DNA from: a virus
Virus record (IMG/VR): IMGVR_UViG_3300025121_000443
Location: 1-59,731 of that record
DNA length: 59,731 nucleotides
Strand: one strand, 5' to 3'
Shown here: in pieces, positions 36,211 to 44,069 of the stretch
Position numbering within the stretch: position 1 is the first letter of the stretch
How the letters are laid out: the number at the start of each line of letters is the position of its first letter
Made by a program: the position numbers and the translations under genes
The notes under the pieces: generated by a model
The model's database searches: none
Told to the model about the DNA's origin: nothing
Seen by the model: only the letters and a program-made list of their open reading frames with translations

Positions 36211-36417
36211 ATGTTAATTGGAAGATGTAAATCATGTGGAAGTACTGATCTTCAATTGGATCATTCTCTATTAGTATGCTCTACTTGTGGCAAAGAATTA
36301 AAGTTCTATCAAATAGAATTTATAGTTGTAGATGGTATTGTTCACGGAGAACCCTTTAGACATGATAATCCAGAAACTACTATTCAGCATAGATTACCTT
36401 TGATGGAGAGTGTATGA
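36211..36417 (+). CDS. Small zinc-ribbon protein
   Basis: 68 residues from ATG 36211 (GAAGAGGAGAG upstream). Two CxxC pairs (GRCKSCGST and VCSTCGKE) make a zinc ribbon followed by a beta-like tail. Function unknown; it may be a DNA- or RNA-binding regulator. It overlaps the next gene by 4 bases. Confidence 0.65.
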   Translation: MLIGRCKSCGSTDLQLDHSLLVCSTCGKELKFYQIEFIVVDGIVHGEPFRHDNPETTIQHRLPLMESV

Positions 36418-37058
36418 TGTATCCTATGCCCTCTTCATGCCAAATCAAAAACTTAGCTGAAATATATGAATTTATCTTTAAAGAAAAGACGAATGGTTTC
36501 TTTGTAGATGTGGGTGCATACGATGGATTTGAGTGGTCAAATACGTGGGCTTTGTCAGAAGCTGGATGGGAAGGATTATGTATTGAACCTTATCCCATGT
36601 ACGCTGAAAAATGTATGAATAAACATAATCAAGCTGGTCATAAAGTTACTACTCTTCAATGTGCAGTTGGTGAAGCTAATTGTAGATGTAACATGTTCCT
36701 TGATCCTACCGGATGTTCTCATACAATTGATGCAGAAACCACCATAAGATCTCCATGGGGTTTTGAATATGATGGCTCAAAACTAGAAGTAGATTGTTTT
36801 ACTCTTGATTTTATTCTCGACAATATGATGAAAACTTCTAAACATATTGATGTATTGAATATAGACGTAGAGGGTGCTGAGCTAAAGGTAATGGATGGAT
36901 TTTCATTTGTGAAAAGAAAACCAACCCTAGTGATCATAGAAACTCATAAGGGTCAGTATGGAAAAGATTTCCATGCTGAAGAAATTTTTAATCTAATGAG
37001 TTATTTTGGATATGAAGAAATACAATCTGATGGATTAAATTCTATTTTTAAAATCTAA
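36414..37058 (+). CDS. FkbM-family methyltransferase
   Basis: 214 residues. FFVDVGAYDGFEWSNT, CIEPYPMYAEKC, LQCAVGE, VDCFTLDFIL and VLNIDVEGAELKVMDG are the FkbM pattern. These enzymes methylate sugar or small-molecule hydroxyls. ATG 36414 or 36417 are both possible starts. It is the second glycan-type methyltransferase in this operon. Confidence 0.75.
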   Translation: MMYPMPSSCQIKNLAEIYEFIFKEKTNGFFVDVGAYDGFEWSNTWALSEAGWEGLCIEPYPMYAEKCMNKHNQAGHKVTTLQCAVGEANCRCNMFLDPTGCSHTIDAETTIRSPWGFEYDGSKLEVDCFTLDFILDNMMKTSKHIDVLNIDVEGAELKVMDGFSFVKRKPTLVIIETHKGQYGKDFHAEEIFNLMSYFGYEEIQSDGLNSIFKI

Positions 37059-37076
37059 TACTTTTGGAGGACGAAA

Positions 37077-38093
37077 GTGTCTCAATATATAATAACTCTT
37101 GATGAATTAATGAGAGGTAGCGGTAGCACGATATCTCTAGACACTGAAACCACTGGTCTGTCGTGGTCAAATGATAAGCTAATTGGAGTAGGAACATACT
37201 GTAAAAATTTGAATGTCATGGGATATGTTCCCACACTTGACGATGTGGAAAGAAATAGAGTAAAATCTGCTCTAAAAGAACTTTCTAAAGATACAACAAT
37301 CATAATGCACAATGCAAAATTCGATCTCCACTTTATGGGATTAAACCCAACAAAGGGAGGTTGGAAAATTTTAGATACGACTGTTATGGTTCATCTTCTA
37401 GATTCCAGAAATAAAAAGTCTTTGAAAGAATCTGAGAATACTTTTCTTGGAACAGATAGCAAAAGACATCACGTAGCAGCAGCTCCAGCAAGAACCAAAA
37501 TTTGGGATTGGAGCCTGGATTTGGTTAGTGCATATTGTGCGAATGACTGCTTAGTAACCTATCAACTTGCGGAGGTTTTATATCCAAGACTGGAAGCTGA
37601 GGGTCTTCTGAAAGTATTTTGGAAAGAAATGAAATATCTGCGAGTTGTAAACGACATAGAAGAATATGGCGTGGTATTAGACGAAGATTTTGTTTACTCT
37701 GCTTCTGCAAAACTAGGAAGAAGTCTTGAGAAAATGGAAGAGGAACTCTATGATGCGTGTGGTAACACCTTCAACTGGAGAAGTCCTCAACAATTATCCA
37801 AAGCAATTTATGATGGACTTGGGATTCCAAGGCCAAAGAATCCATTTGCAGATGCTGACGGTATAGACCGTAGTAGATTTGCAGATTCCGGTAAATACAA
37901 ATCTACTTGCACGAGCACATTTCTTCTTACCGAGAAGGTTCATCATCCTCTTGGAGAATCCTCTTGGAGAACTTATAAGCTCTATGAGAGAATGTGCCAA
38001 ACTGCGAAAAAGTTTGCTGAAATATCTAGAGCTAAAAGACGAAAACAGAATACTTCATACAACATTCAACATGACTGGTACTCGTACAGGTAG
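37077..38093 (+). CDS. DNA polymerase I, 3'-5' exonuclease part (frame ends early)
   Basis: GTG 37077 after TTTGGAGGA. The 3'-5' exonuclease motifs are intact: SLDTETTGL (Exo I), HNAKFDLHFM (Exo II), YCANDCLVTYQL (Exo III). Coherent polymerase-type sequence continues to HHPLGE at about 37958; the rest is frame-shifted junk ending at 38093. A 13-bp exact tandem duplication (37946-37971) causes the shift. Removing one copy reads EKVHHPLGELISSMREC and joins smoothly to the polymerase domain in the next entry. May be a real split gene, a switch or an assembly error. Confidence 0.75.
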   Translation: MSQYIITLDELMRGSGSTISLDTETTGLSWSNDKLIGVGTYCKNLNVMGYVPTLDDVERNRVKSALKELSKDTTIIMHNAKFDLHFMGLNPTKGGWKILDTTVMVHLLDSRNKKSLKESENTFLGTDSKRHHVAAAPARTKIWDWSLDLVSAYCANDCLVTYQLAEVLYPRLEAEGLLKVFWKEMKYLRVVNDIEEYGVVLDEDFVYSASAKLGRSLEKMEEELYDACGNTFNWRSPQQLSKAIYDGLGIPRPKNPFADADGIDRSRFADSGKYKSTCTSTFLLTEKVHHPLGESSWRTYKLYERMCQTAKKFAEISRAKRRKQNTSYNIQHDWYSYR

Positions 38094-39051
38094 ATTGAGT
38101 TCATCTAAACCTAATTTGCAGAATGTAGCTTCTGCTACACGTGGTAGATTTACTCAATCTGTTTATACTGGTAGTGTTGAAAGAACAGACGAGTTCAATA
38201 TGCGCAGGGCAATCAAACCTCGTCCAGGACATGTCTTTGTAGCTGTAGACTATAAGCAAATGGAAATGAGAATGTTTGGTATACTTTCTCAAGATCCGTT
38301 TATGTTGAATGCGTTGCTTGCAGGTAAGGATGTTCACTTAGAAATAGCTTTGAAAGTTTGGGGTGATTGTGGCTATGATATGAATATGGTACATCGTGAG
38401 TGGTCTAAAACAATTACATTCGGATTAATTTATGGAATGACTCTTGGTAGTTTGCAGTATAAATTGAATATGACAAGAATGCAAGCTGCGAAAGTAACTG
38501 ATCAATATTGGGGAGAATTTCCTCGCATCAAACCCTGGATGAATGAAATCATAGAATCCTGTAAAATGATGGGATTCGTAAGATATTGGAGTGGAAGAAT
38601 ATGGAGAGAAGACAATCCTCTGGATATGTATAGAGGTTGTAATGCTCTAATTCAAGGTGGTTGTGCTGACTTTCTCTCTATAGCTGCGATAAAAGTTTAT
38701 GAATGGACGCTAAAACAACCTAGTCATCATATAATAAATTTAGTGCATGATGAAATTATAACGGAAGTTCCAGAAAATGATATCTTGAGATCTGCAAGAG
38801 TAATTTCAGAGCTTATGCAGGTTCCAGAAATATTTAACATTCCATTTGCTACAGATGCTAAAGTAGGAATATCTTATGGAGAAATGGTAAAGATAGACAA
38901 AGAATTATTATTAGATAATTCAATTGAAAGCATATCAATGGAAGAATTGTATGCTAGAGATAAAATATCTCATGATGCTAAAATAGCTGTTACTGAAGAA
39001 AAGGAAAATCCATTTGAAGAAGAACTAGAAGAAGAACTCTCAGAGGAGTAA
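37879..39051 (+). CDS. DNA polymerase I, polymerase domain (other frame)
   Basis: Family A motifs are all present: TGRLSSSKPNLQNV, VAVDYKQMEMR (motif A), REWSKTITFGLIYG (motif B/O-helix; Arg, Lys, Phe, Tyr in place) and LVHDEIITEVP (motif C). The frame is +1 relative to the exonuclease part because of the 13-bp duplication. The open frame begins at TTG 37879 but real homologous sequence starts only near 37960; a separate start could be ATG 37984 with a weakly spaced GGAGAA. The acidic C-terminus EEELEEELSEE is unusual for family A and may contact partners. Confidence 0.75.
   Translation: MQIPVNTNLLARAHFFLPRRFIILLENPLGELISSMRECAKLRKSLLKYLELKDENRILHTTFNMTGTRTGRLSSSKPNLQNVASATRGRFTQSVYTGSVERTDEFNMRRAIKPRPGHVFVAVDYKQMEMRMFGILSQDPFMLNALLAGKDVHLEIALKVWGDCGYDMNMVHREWSKTITFGLIYGMTLGSLQYKLNMTRMQAAKVTDQYWGEFPRIKPWMNEIIESCKMMGFVRYWSGRIWREDNPLDMYRGCNALIQGGCADFLSIAAIKVYEWTLKQPSHHIINLVHDEIITEVPENDILRSARVISELMQVPEIFNIPFATDAKVGISYGEMVKIDKELLLDNSIESISMEELYARDKISHDAKIAVTEEKENPFEEELEEELSEE
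37946..37971 (+). repeat. 13-bp exact tandem duplication in the DNA polymerase gene
   Basis: TCCTCTTGGAGAA occurs twice in a row (37946-37958, 37959-37971). Thirteen is not a multiple of 3, so it shifts the frame by +1. PLGE is encoded on both sides in the two frames, consistent with a recent duplication of a coding segment. Confidence 0.9.
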
Positions 39052-39054
39052 ATT

Positions 39055-39234
39055 ATGACAGCATTCATTACAGTTTGTCCATTTTGCCTTACTCTGTACA
39101 TGATCGACTTCTATGAGGGAGAATTATGTCCAACTTGTGGGGTAGAAGAGCTTATATCTTATTACGAATATTCTTTGAGATTGAATACATCCTTTATGGA
39201 TGCGTTGGAAGAGGAGCGTGGAAATGACTCCTGA
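39055..39234 (+). CDS. Small zinc-ribbon protein before the primase
   Basis: 59 residues, SD GAGGAGTAAATT. VCPFCLT and LCPTCGV form a CxxC/CxxC zinc ribbon near the N-terminus; an acidic C-terminus ends EEERGNDS. It overlaps the primase start by 11 bases. It could be a primase or polymerase partner (inference from position). Confidence 0.65.
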   Translation: MTAFITVCPFCLTLYMIDFYEGELCPTCGVEELISYYEYSLRLNTSFMDALEEERGNDS

Positions 39235-41710
39235 AGCATCAATAGAACCGCTTTTGCTGGAAATATTTGGAGGAAATCCCTACCACGCAAGAGCAAATGA
39301 AAAGAATGGAGATATTTATTATGCTCCTGTAGAAGTTCCACTTACTCTTGAGCATTTAAAAGAACACGTTGAAGGAATAAGTTGTTTAGGATCTTATCAA
39401 TTAGCTCAGGGTTCAGATACTGTAAAATGGCTAGGGTGGGACATTGACGATAAAGACAATGAAAATGCCAGAAAAACGGTAAAGAAGATTGTAAAGCACT
39501 TAGGATCAATACCACATTGTGTAGAGTTTTCAGGAGGAAAAGGATATCATGTTTTAGTATTCCTGGAATCCCCGTTACCAGCTGTAAAGGCTAAGAAGAT
39601 CGTTGATTGGGTACGAGAAAAAGAAGGCTTTGCTGTTACCGGAGATTCTCATGTAGAATGCTTTCCTAAACAAGACCAATTAACTAAGATAAGATCTAAA
39701 GGAAATCTACTCAAAATACCGTGTGGACTGCATCCTAGAACACATAATCGTTCAGTATTTGTAGACCCCAATAATGGTTGGGAACATGGTGCATTAGAAG
39801 ATCCTTCCATAGTTTTAGCTCAAAGGGCAGATGTAAATGATGTTCTTGACATTGCTTCAGAGGGACCTTCAGTAGATGTACAGCTTGTAAATTTACTATC
39901 TCAATATTGGGAAAGCGGAAAAAGACATGATCTATCCCTCTATCTTAGTGGATTTCTGGCACACGAATCTTGGGGAATTGATCAGACTAAGAAATTGATC
40001 GAGGATATATGTCATGCTGTTGGAGATGAAGAAGTATACAATAGACTTCAAACTGTAGAAACCACATTTATAAAGCATAAAGAAGGAAAGAGTATTCGCG
40101 GTAGACAGGGATTAGGAGAAATACTACCGATTTCTACTCTTCAGAAGCTAACTGAACTTGTGGCTACAATCAGAGCTCCAGATACAGTTGCACAAATAGA
40201 TGATATTAGATACTCTAAAGGAAGAGCAAAATTAGATAGCGTTCGTCTAGCAAGTAATACTATTTGGAGTATTATGAATGACGAAGGATGCAAAATATTC
40301 CAGACAGATCAGGCTGTTGCATATTGGTATAACGCTGAAGATCATTCTGTAACTGAGGAAGCTTCTGAACCTTGGAAGGCTTTGCTAAATAAATTGTTTG
40401 GACTTAATCCACAAGATTCCTTTAGTAAACTAATTTTTCAAGAACTAAGATTGCGTATAGTAAGAGATGCACCTATTGTTCCCATACAAAACAGAACATA
40501 TTGGAGTGAAAGTCCACCTAGACTATATGTAAATCTTGGAGGTCCTGAAGTATATATTTTGGATGGAAAGACGATAGAAAAAGGATACAATGGTGAATGT
40601 GGTCACATGTTCATTACAAATCAGAATGCTGTATATTCTATTCCTGATTTTGATGCACCGCCTGTAGATGCTTGGGATTATCTGGTAAATGACCTATCGT
40701 TTACCGTTTCTGCTGATGCACCTGCAAAACCAGAGGAACAAAGAGAGTTATTGAAGGCTTGGCTACTTGCATTTTTCTTCCAAGAGCTTATGCCAACGAA
40801 ACCAATTCTTGCCATGTTAGGGCAACCTGGAAGCGGTAAGACCACAGCCATTCGTAGGATTTTACGAATATTTGAAAATCCAGACTCGGATGTATTAGGT
40901 GTACCTACCGATAAACAGGATGCTTTTAGAGCCAGTATTGCTTCTCATAGACTTCTGGTACTGGATAACTTAGAGAAGTCTGGTGCTTACTGGATGGTTG
41001 ATATGCTCAACAAATTAGCAACAGGAAATAATATTGAATTACGAGAACTTTACAAAACGAATTCTAAATTTACTATTGTTCCCAAATGTTTTATAGCGTG
41101 TACAGCCGTCAACATGCCATTCAGCGATGAAACATTATTTTCTAGATTGCTTGTGTTAGAAATGGATCAATTAGCAGAACCTATTGCAGAGCATATTCTG
41201 CAAAGAAAAATAAAGGAATTCGGTCCAGCTATCTGGGCAGATTTACTTACGAAACTAAATCACATAATTCAATCATTGCTTCTAAACAAAAATGTAAAAG
41301 CTCCGACAAAGAGTAGGCTCGTAGACTTTACCGTTTTCTGTGCAAGGATAAGATATTGCTCGGTAGTAGACGGAGATAAACTAAATCTTGGATTGCTATC
41401 TATGGTAGACGCTCAGTTGAGACAACTAAAAGAGAGTTCTCAAGCTATAGTTCTTATAGAGGAGTGGTTATCTATAAAACCGCAAGAAGCAGCAGAGTGG
41501 AAAACATTCCAAGAACTCTATATTGTGTTGCAAACAATGGCTCAAAGCAGGAGAATGGACTTTAAGTGGAAGAATGTTACAGGGTTGTCTAGACATTTGA
41601 GTACATTACAGGATAGACTTCAAAAAGACTTTGGGGCAGAATTTGAGGATTACTACTCTGCTCAGCAAGGAAAGGATGTTACACGTATAAGATTCCGAAC
41701 AATTATGTAG
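39224..41710 (+). CDS. Archaeo-eukaryotic-type primase fused to AAA+ helicase
   Basis: 828 residues from ATG 39224 (GAGGAGCG upstream). N-terminal primase: WLGWDIDDKD (catalytic DxD) and FSGGKGYHVLVFLE (the SxGKGYH motif), typical of AEP primases. Residues ~520-680 hold a AAA+/SF3-like helicase: MLGQPGSGKTT (Walker A), LLVLDNLEK (Walker B) and CFIACTAVN (sensor-like). It probably primes and unwinds at replication. Such fusions are common replicases of phages and plasmids. Confidence 0.8.
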   Translation: MTPEASIEPLLLEIFGGNPYHARANEKNGDIYYAPVEVPLTLEHLKEHVEGISCLGSYQLAQGSDTVKWLGWDIDDKDNENARKTVKKIVKHLGSIPHCVEFSGGKGYHVLVFLESPLPAVKAKKIVDWVREKEGFAVTGDSHVECFPKQDQLTKIRSKGNLLKIPCGLHPRTHNRSVFVDPNNGWEHGALEDPSIVLAQRADVNDVLDIASEGPSVDVQLVNLLSQYWESGKRHDLSLYLSGFLAHESWGIDQTKKLIEDICHAVGDEEVYNRLQTVETTFIKHKEGKSIRGRQGLGEILPISTLQKLTELVATIRAPDTVAQIDDIRYSKGRAKLDSVRLASNTIWSIMNDEGCKIFQTDQAVAYWYNAEDHSVTEEASEPWKALLNKLFGLNPQDSFSKLIFQELRLRIVRDAPIVPIQNRTYWSESPPRLYVNLGGPEVYILDGKTIEKGYNGECGHMFITNQNAVYSIPDFDAPPVDAWDYLVNDLSFTVSADAPAKPEEQRELLKAWLLAFFFQELMPTKPILAMLGQPGSGKTTAIRRILRIFENPDSDVLGVPTDKQDAFRASIASHRLLVLDNLEKSGAYWMVDMLNKLATGNNIELRELYKTNSKFTIVPKCFIACTAVNMPFSDETLFSRLLVLEMDQLAEPIAEHILQRKIKEFGPAIWADLLTKLNHIIQSLLLNKNVKAPTKSRLVDFTVFCARIRYCSVVDGDKLNLGLLSMVDAQLRQLKESSQAIVLIEEWLSIKPQEAAEWKTFQELYIVLQTMAQSRRMDFKWKNVTGLSRHLSTLQDRLQKDFGAEFEDYYSAQQGKDVTRIRFRTIM

Positions 41711-41724
41711 AATAGGTTCTAGGT

Positions 41725-41797
41725 TTATTTTTGCTAAAATTGCAAGGTATAAAATAACCTATATTAGTTTAAACCGCTTTAAAATGCTTTATTTTAG
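41725..41797 (+). repeat. 73-bp intergenic repeat, copy A
   Basis: About 93 percent identical by eye to 46867-46940 (one indel and three or four substitutions), and related to 8027-8110. Core: AGGTATAAAATAACCTAT and CGCTTTAAAATGCTTTAT, bounded by GCTAAAAT and ATTTTAGC in inverted orientation. No ORF covers it. It could be a promoter, processing site or binding site. Confidence 0.8.
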
Positions 41798-41874
41798 CCC
41801 CATAAATTCATAAAAAGGTATAAACTAAGCGTAAACGTGCAAAATATATTCAAAGTTCATTTTTTATCTGGCAC

Positions 41875-41903
41875 TTGTAATATGAATAAAAAGAACCTAT
41901 AAT
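41875..41903 (+). promoter_or_regulatory. Sigma70-like promoter
   Basis: TTGTAA (41875-41880), 17-bp spacer, TATAAT (41898-41903). Same layout as at 26897. It drives the small-gene/tRNA/ligase group. Confidence 0.8.
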
Positions 41904-41930
41904 TAATGTAGTAATGGGGTAAAATGTAGA

Positions 41931-41944
41931 AATTTTCGATATAC
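41931..41944 (+). promoter_or_regulatory. Leader box AATTTTCGATATAC
   Basis: This 14-base sequence lies 28 bases after the -10 and before the SD. Copies in reverse orientation follow leftward promoters (51976-51989, 56121-56134), with partial ones at 49497-49505 and 57436-57449. It may be an operator or an RNA element. Confidence 0.6.
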
Positions 41945-41956
41945 ACAGGGAGATAG

Positions 41957-42268
41957 ATGGTAAGATACGAAGATTACGAAGATTACGAAGATATATACAG
42001 AAGACTTAGTCAATGGGCAGATGAAGTAACCTCTTCTATGGAATATGTTATATCCTCAGCTTCCTCTGGAATGCAAAGATGGATACAGGAAGCTCTTCCT
42101 TCTCCCTATAATCTGAAAGAGCACAGAAAGTATTATCAAGAGTATCTCAAGTGGTTGCTAAATCACTTTGGTACATATCCTATTATAAAGGTAAAGAGGA
42201 TAGAGAAGAGGATCTTTCTCAGTATAAATACACCTCTATGCAGATCTCCTCCGGTAACTTTATTCTAG
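41957..42268 (+). CDS. Small protein with EDY repeats, unknown function
   Basis: 103 residues; SD GGGAGATAG. Starts with a 9-bp coding repeat (GAAGATTAC) giving EDYEDYED. The C-terminal third may be in the wrong frame: from about 42190 another frame (KGKEDREEDLSQYKY) looks more protein-like and ends at 42312. I do not recognise a family. Confidence 0.5.
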   Translation: MVRYEDYEDYEDIYRRLSQWADEVTSSMEYVISSASSGMQRWIQEALPSPYNLKEHRKYYQEYLKWLLNHFGTYPIIKVKRIEKRIFLSINTPLCRSPPVTLF

Positions 42269-42377
42269 GGATAATCAAATTCCTTAGTTATAGGCTTACA
42301 TCTATAAAGTAGAAAATTTAAATGATAATCGGCTATTGAGAGTTTATCTACTACCCCTTCTAAACTCAACAGATAGC

Positions 42378-42402
42378 TCCGGAAACCGTAACCGGAATTT
42401 TT
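42378..42402 (+). terminator. Weak hairpin with T-run
   Basis: TCCGG / CCGGA (5-bp stem, 9-base loop) followed by ATTTTT before the next SD. Weak; may only reduce readthrough. Confidence 0.3.
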
Positions 42403-42413
42403 GGGAGATTATT

Positions 42414-42590
42414 ATGCCATACAAAATTAGAAAGAATGGAGAGGAGTGGGAAGTATACAATCCAGATACTGGAAAAGTATATGGAAAGCATAAAACAAAG
42501 AAGAGTGCTGAAGATCAAGTTGCTGCTCTTTATGTAAATGCCAACCCCGAAAATGAAAATCGTAAATTAAGAATTAGAAGGAAGCTATGA
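42414..42590 (+). CDS. Small basic protein
   Basis: 58 residues from ATG 42414 (GGGAGA upstream). IRKNGEEWEVYNPDTGKVYGKHKTKKSAEDQVAALY has the look of a compact phage DNA- or RNA-binding-like basic protein found beside structural or replication genes. Function unknown. It overlaps the next gene by 4 bases. Confidence 0.55.
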   Translation: MPYKIRKNGEEWEVYNPDTGKVYGKHKTKKSAEDQVAALYVNANPENENRKLRIRRKL

Positions 42591-42865
42591 GCTCAGACGA
42601 AGAAATACTATCTCAAAGAGACGAAATTGTCAAAAGATTAAAAACTAATGATGGTTATGGTATAGGGATCTCAGCTTTCCTAGCTGCAGAAATTCTAGTC
42701 AAAGCAGAAAAGATAGAATCTATTTTAGACGAAAACAAAGAAATAAAATTGGATAGACGGAAATCATCTGCTAGTCATTTTGACGATATTAGTATGAGAG
42801 AATTTGCTAATGAGCATCCTGAAACATGTACTGCTAAGACTTGCCCTTATAGCTCAAATGGATAG
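42587..42865 (+). CDS. Small hypothetical protein whose end overlaps a tRNA
   Basis: 92 residues with central helices (IGISAFLAAEILVKAEKIESILDENKEIK). The last eight codons (CPYSSNG and stop) are inside the tRNA-Arg sequence. Starts with an ATGA-type overlap. Function unknown. Confidence 0.5.
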   Translation: MSSDEEILSQRDEIVKRLKTNDGYGIGISAFLAAEILVKAEKIESILDENKEIKLDRRKSSASHFDDISMREFANEHPETCTAKTCPYSSNG

Positions 42866-42916
42866 AGCAACAGCCTTCTAAGTTGTAGGTTCAGAGTTCG
42901 AATCTCTGTAAGGGTG
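42843..42916 (+). tRNA. tRNA-Arg (anticodon TCT)
   Basis: A full cloverleaf can be drawn. The acceptor arm is GCCCTTA/TAAGGGT, with one G-T pair. The D arm is GCTC/GAGC. The anticodon arm is ACAGC/GTTGT with loop CTTCTAA (TCT at 34-36). The T arm is CAGAG/CTCTG with TTCGAAT. Discriminator G at 42916; CCA is not encoded. It reads AGA codons, which are frequent in this AT-rich genome (many Arg residues here are AGA), so it may help phage translation. Confidence 0.9.
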
Positions 42917-42919
42917 CTA

Positions 42920-42978
42920 CGGTAGAACAGAGTGTTGATCTGTGCATGGGTGAGTACCAGTCCTGCAACCCACTACCG
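42920..42978 (+). ncRNA. tRNA-like three-stem structure without D arm (uncertain)
   Basis: CGGTAG (42920-42925) pairs with CTACCG (42973-42978). ACAGA/TCTGT encloses a 7-base loop GTGTTGA with T at position 33 and a would-be GTT anticodon. TGGGT/ACCCA closes a 16-base loop. There is no D arm and no TTC T-loop, so it is not a canonical tRNA. It may be a decayed tRNA-Asn or other structured RNA. Confidence 0.35.
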
Positions 42979-43003
42979 AATTTACTTGCATCAAAAGGAG
43001 CAT

Positions 43004-43438
43004 ATGAAAATAAATCAAAAAGTAAAAGAAAAGATAGAGGAAATTCTAACAGACAGAAATGTTCGAAAGCAAGCTAAGAGCTTTGCCCTGGAAAGCAATT
43101 TGGAAGACAAAGAAAAATTTGTTCAAGAATTCATGCATATGTACAAATGTAAAAAGATTATCGGAAGATATGTTGTAAAGTTCACAGCATCAGATATGGA
43201 CGAAAATGAAAATATAGCCGTAAATTTGTTGGGATCTATTCTTAATTCTGTGTTAGTTATAACGACCAATGATAATCCTGACTATTCCTTTAGAGCAGTT
43301 GAAACATTGGGAAAAATTTGTTTTGACATTACTAAAGAATGTGGTACAGCTTCTGATCAATTTGAGCTGATGGCTCTAATGACTAAGTATAACCTGAATG
43401 AGGAAACAGAAGAATATGGAGAAGACGAAGATGGATAG
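43004..43438 (+). CDS. Hypothetical protein, helical with acidic end
   Basis: 144 residues from ATG 43004 (AAAGGAGCAT). Mostly helical, with acidic C-terminus (EETEEYGEDEDG) overlapping the next gene. The start MKINQKVKEKIEEIL is basic/acidic mixed. No recognised family. Confidence 0.5.
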   Translation: MKINQKVKEKIEEILTDRNVRKQAKSFALESNLEDKEKFVQEFMHMYKCKKIIGRYVVKFTASDMDENENIAVNLLGSILNSVLVITTNDNPDYSFRAVETLGKICFDITKECGTASDQFELMALMTKYNLNEETEEYGEDEDG

Positions 43439-44069
43439 ATTAATTCAAGAAACAATTATGCACATAAAATCTAGCATAGAAGGAAGAATGTGCGACGAAG
43501 CTAACGATAATTTGTATCTTGGAAGAGCTATCCTCGAAGCAACAGATGGAAATCATTTGGAAATTGGAAGTTTGTTTGGTGGTTCTGCCATATTTGCAGC
43601 TCTGCTAAAGAAAGCTCTAGGATTTAAATGTCATGTGTATGCTATCGATCCGTTCTCTGGATATTATCTAGATACCGTAAATGATCAGGGTCAGAAGATT
43701 GGAGGACTTGCTGATCCCTTTTCTACCGTTCCTGTTTCTTTGGAAACGGCTATGCGTAATGCTGAAAAATTTGGAGTAAGTGATAGAATAACATTTATTC
43801 AAGCATTATCCTATCCCTTTCCAGAGCAATTAAAATACGAAACTTTTGCTACAGCTTACATAGACGGAGATCATTGGAATCTAGCCCCTACATTGGATTG
43901 GTTATCTGTAAAAGATATTACTACTAAGTTGGTTATATTTGACAATAATGATGGAAGAATTGGGGTAGATACTGCGTGTAAAGTAGCAGCAAGCTCTAAG
44001 GGGTGGAGAGAATACTGGAATCATGGTATTACATATATAGTTAGAAAGGATAGTTGGTATGATGTCTAA
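43431..44069 (+). CDS. Class I methyltransferase-like protein (type 24)
   Basis: 213 residues from ATG 43431 (GGAGAAGACG upstream). HLEIGSLFGGSAIFAALL (motif I), VYAIDPFSGYY, FATAYIDGDHW and VIFDNND follow a glucose- or sugar-type methyltransferase pattern (Methyltransf_24). Earlier in-frame ATGs (43398, 43416) overlap the upstream gene more. Substrate unknown. Confidence 0.6.
   Translation: MDRLIQETIMHIKSSIEGRMCDEANDNLYLGRAILEATDGNHLEIGSLFGGSAIFAALLKKALGFKCHVYAIDPFSGYYLDTVNDQGQKIGGLADPFSTVPVSLETAMRNAEKFGVSDRITFIQALSYPFPEQLKYETFATAYIDGDHWNLAPTLDWLSVKDITTKLVIFDNNDGRIGVDTACKVAASSKGWREYWNHGITYIVRKDSWYDV

Noticed and set aside
37077-39051. Intron or intein splitting the polymerase
   Set aside because: Only 13 extra bases separate the two frames; too small for either.
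42917-42990. Second canonical tRNA
   Set aside because: No D arm or TTC T-loop; kept only as a tRNA-like structure of low confidence.
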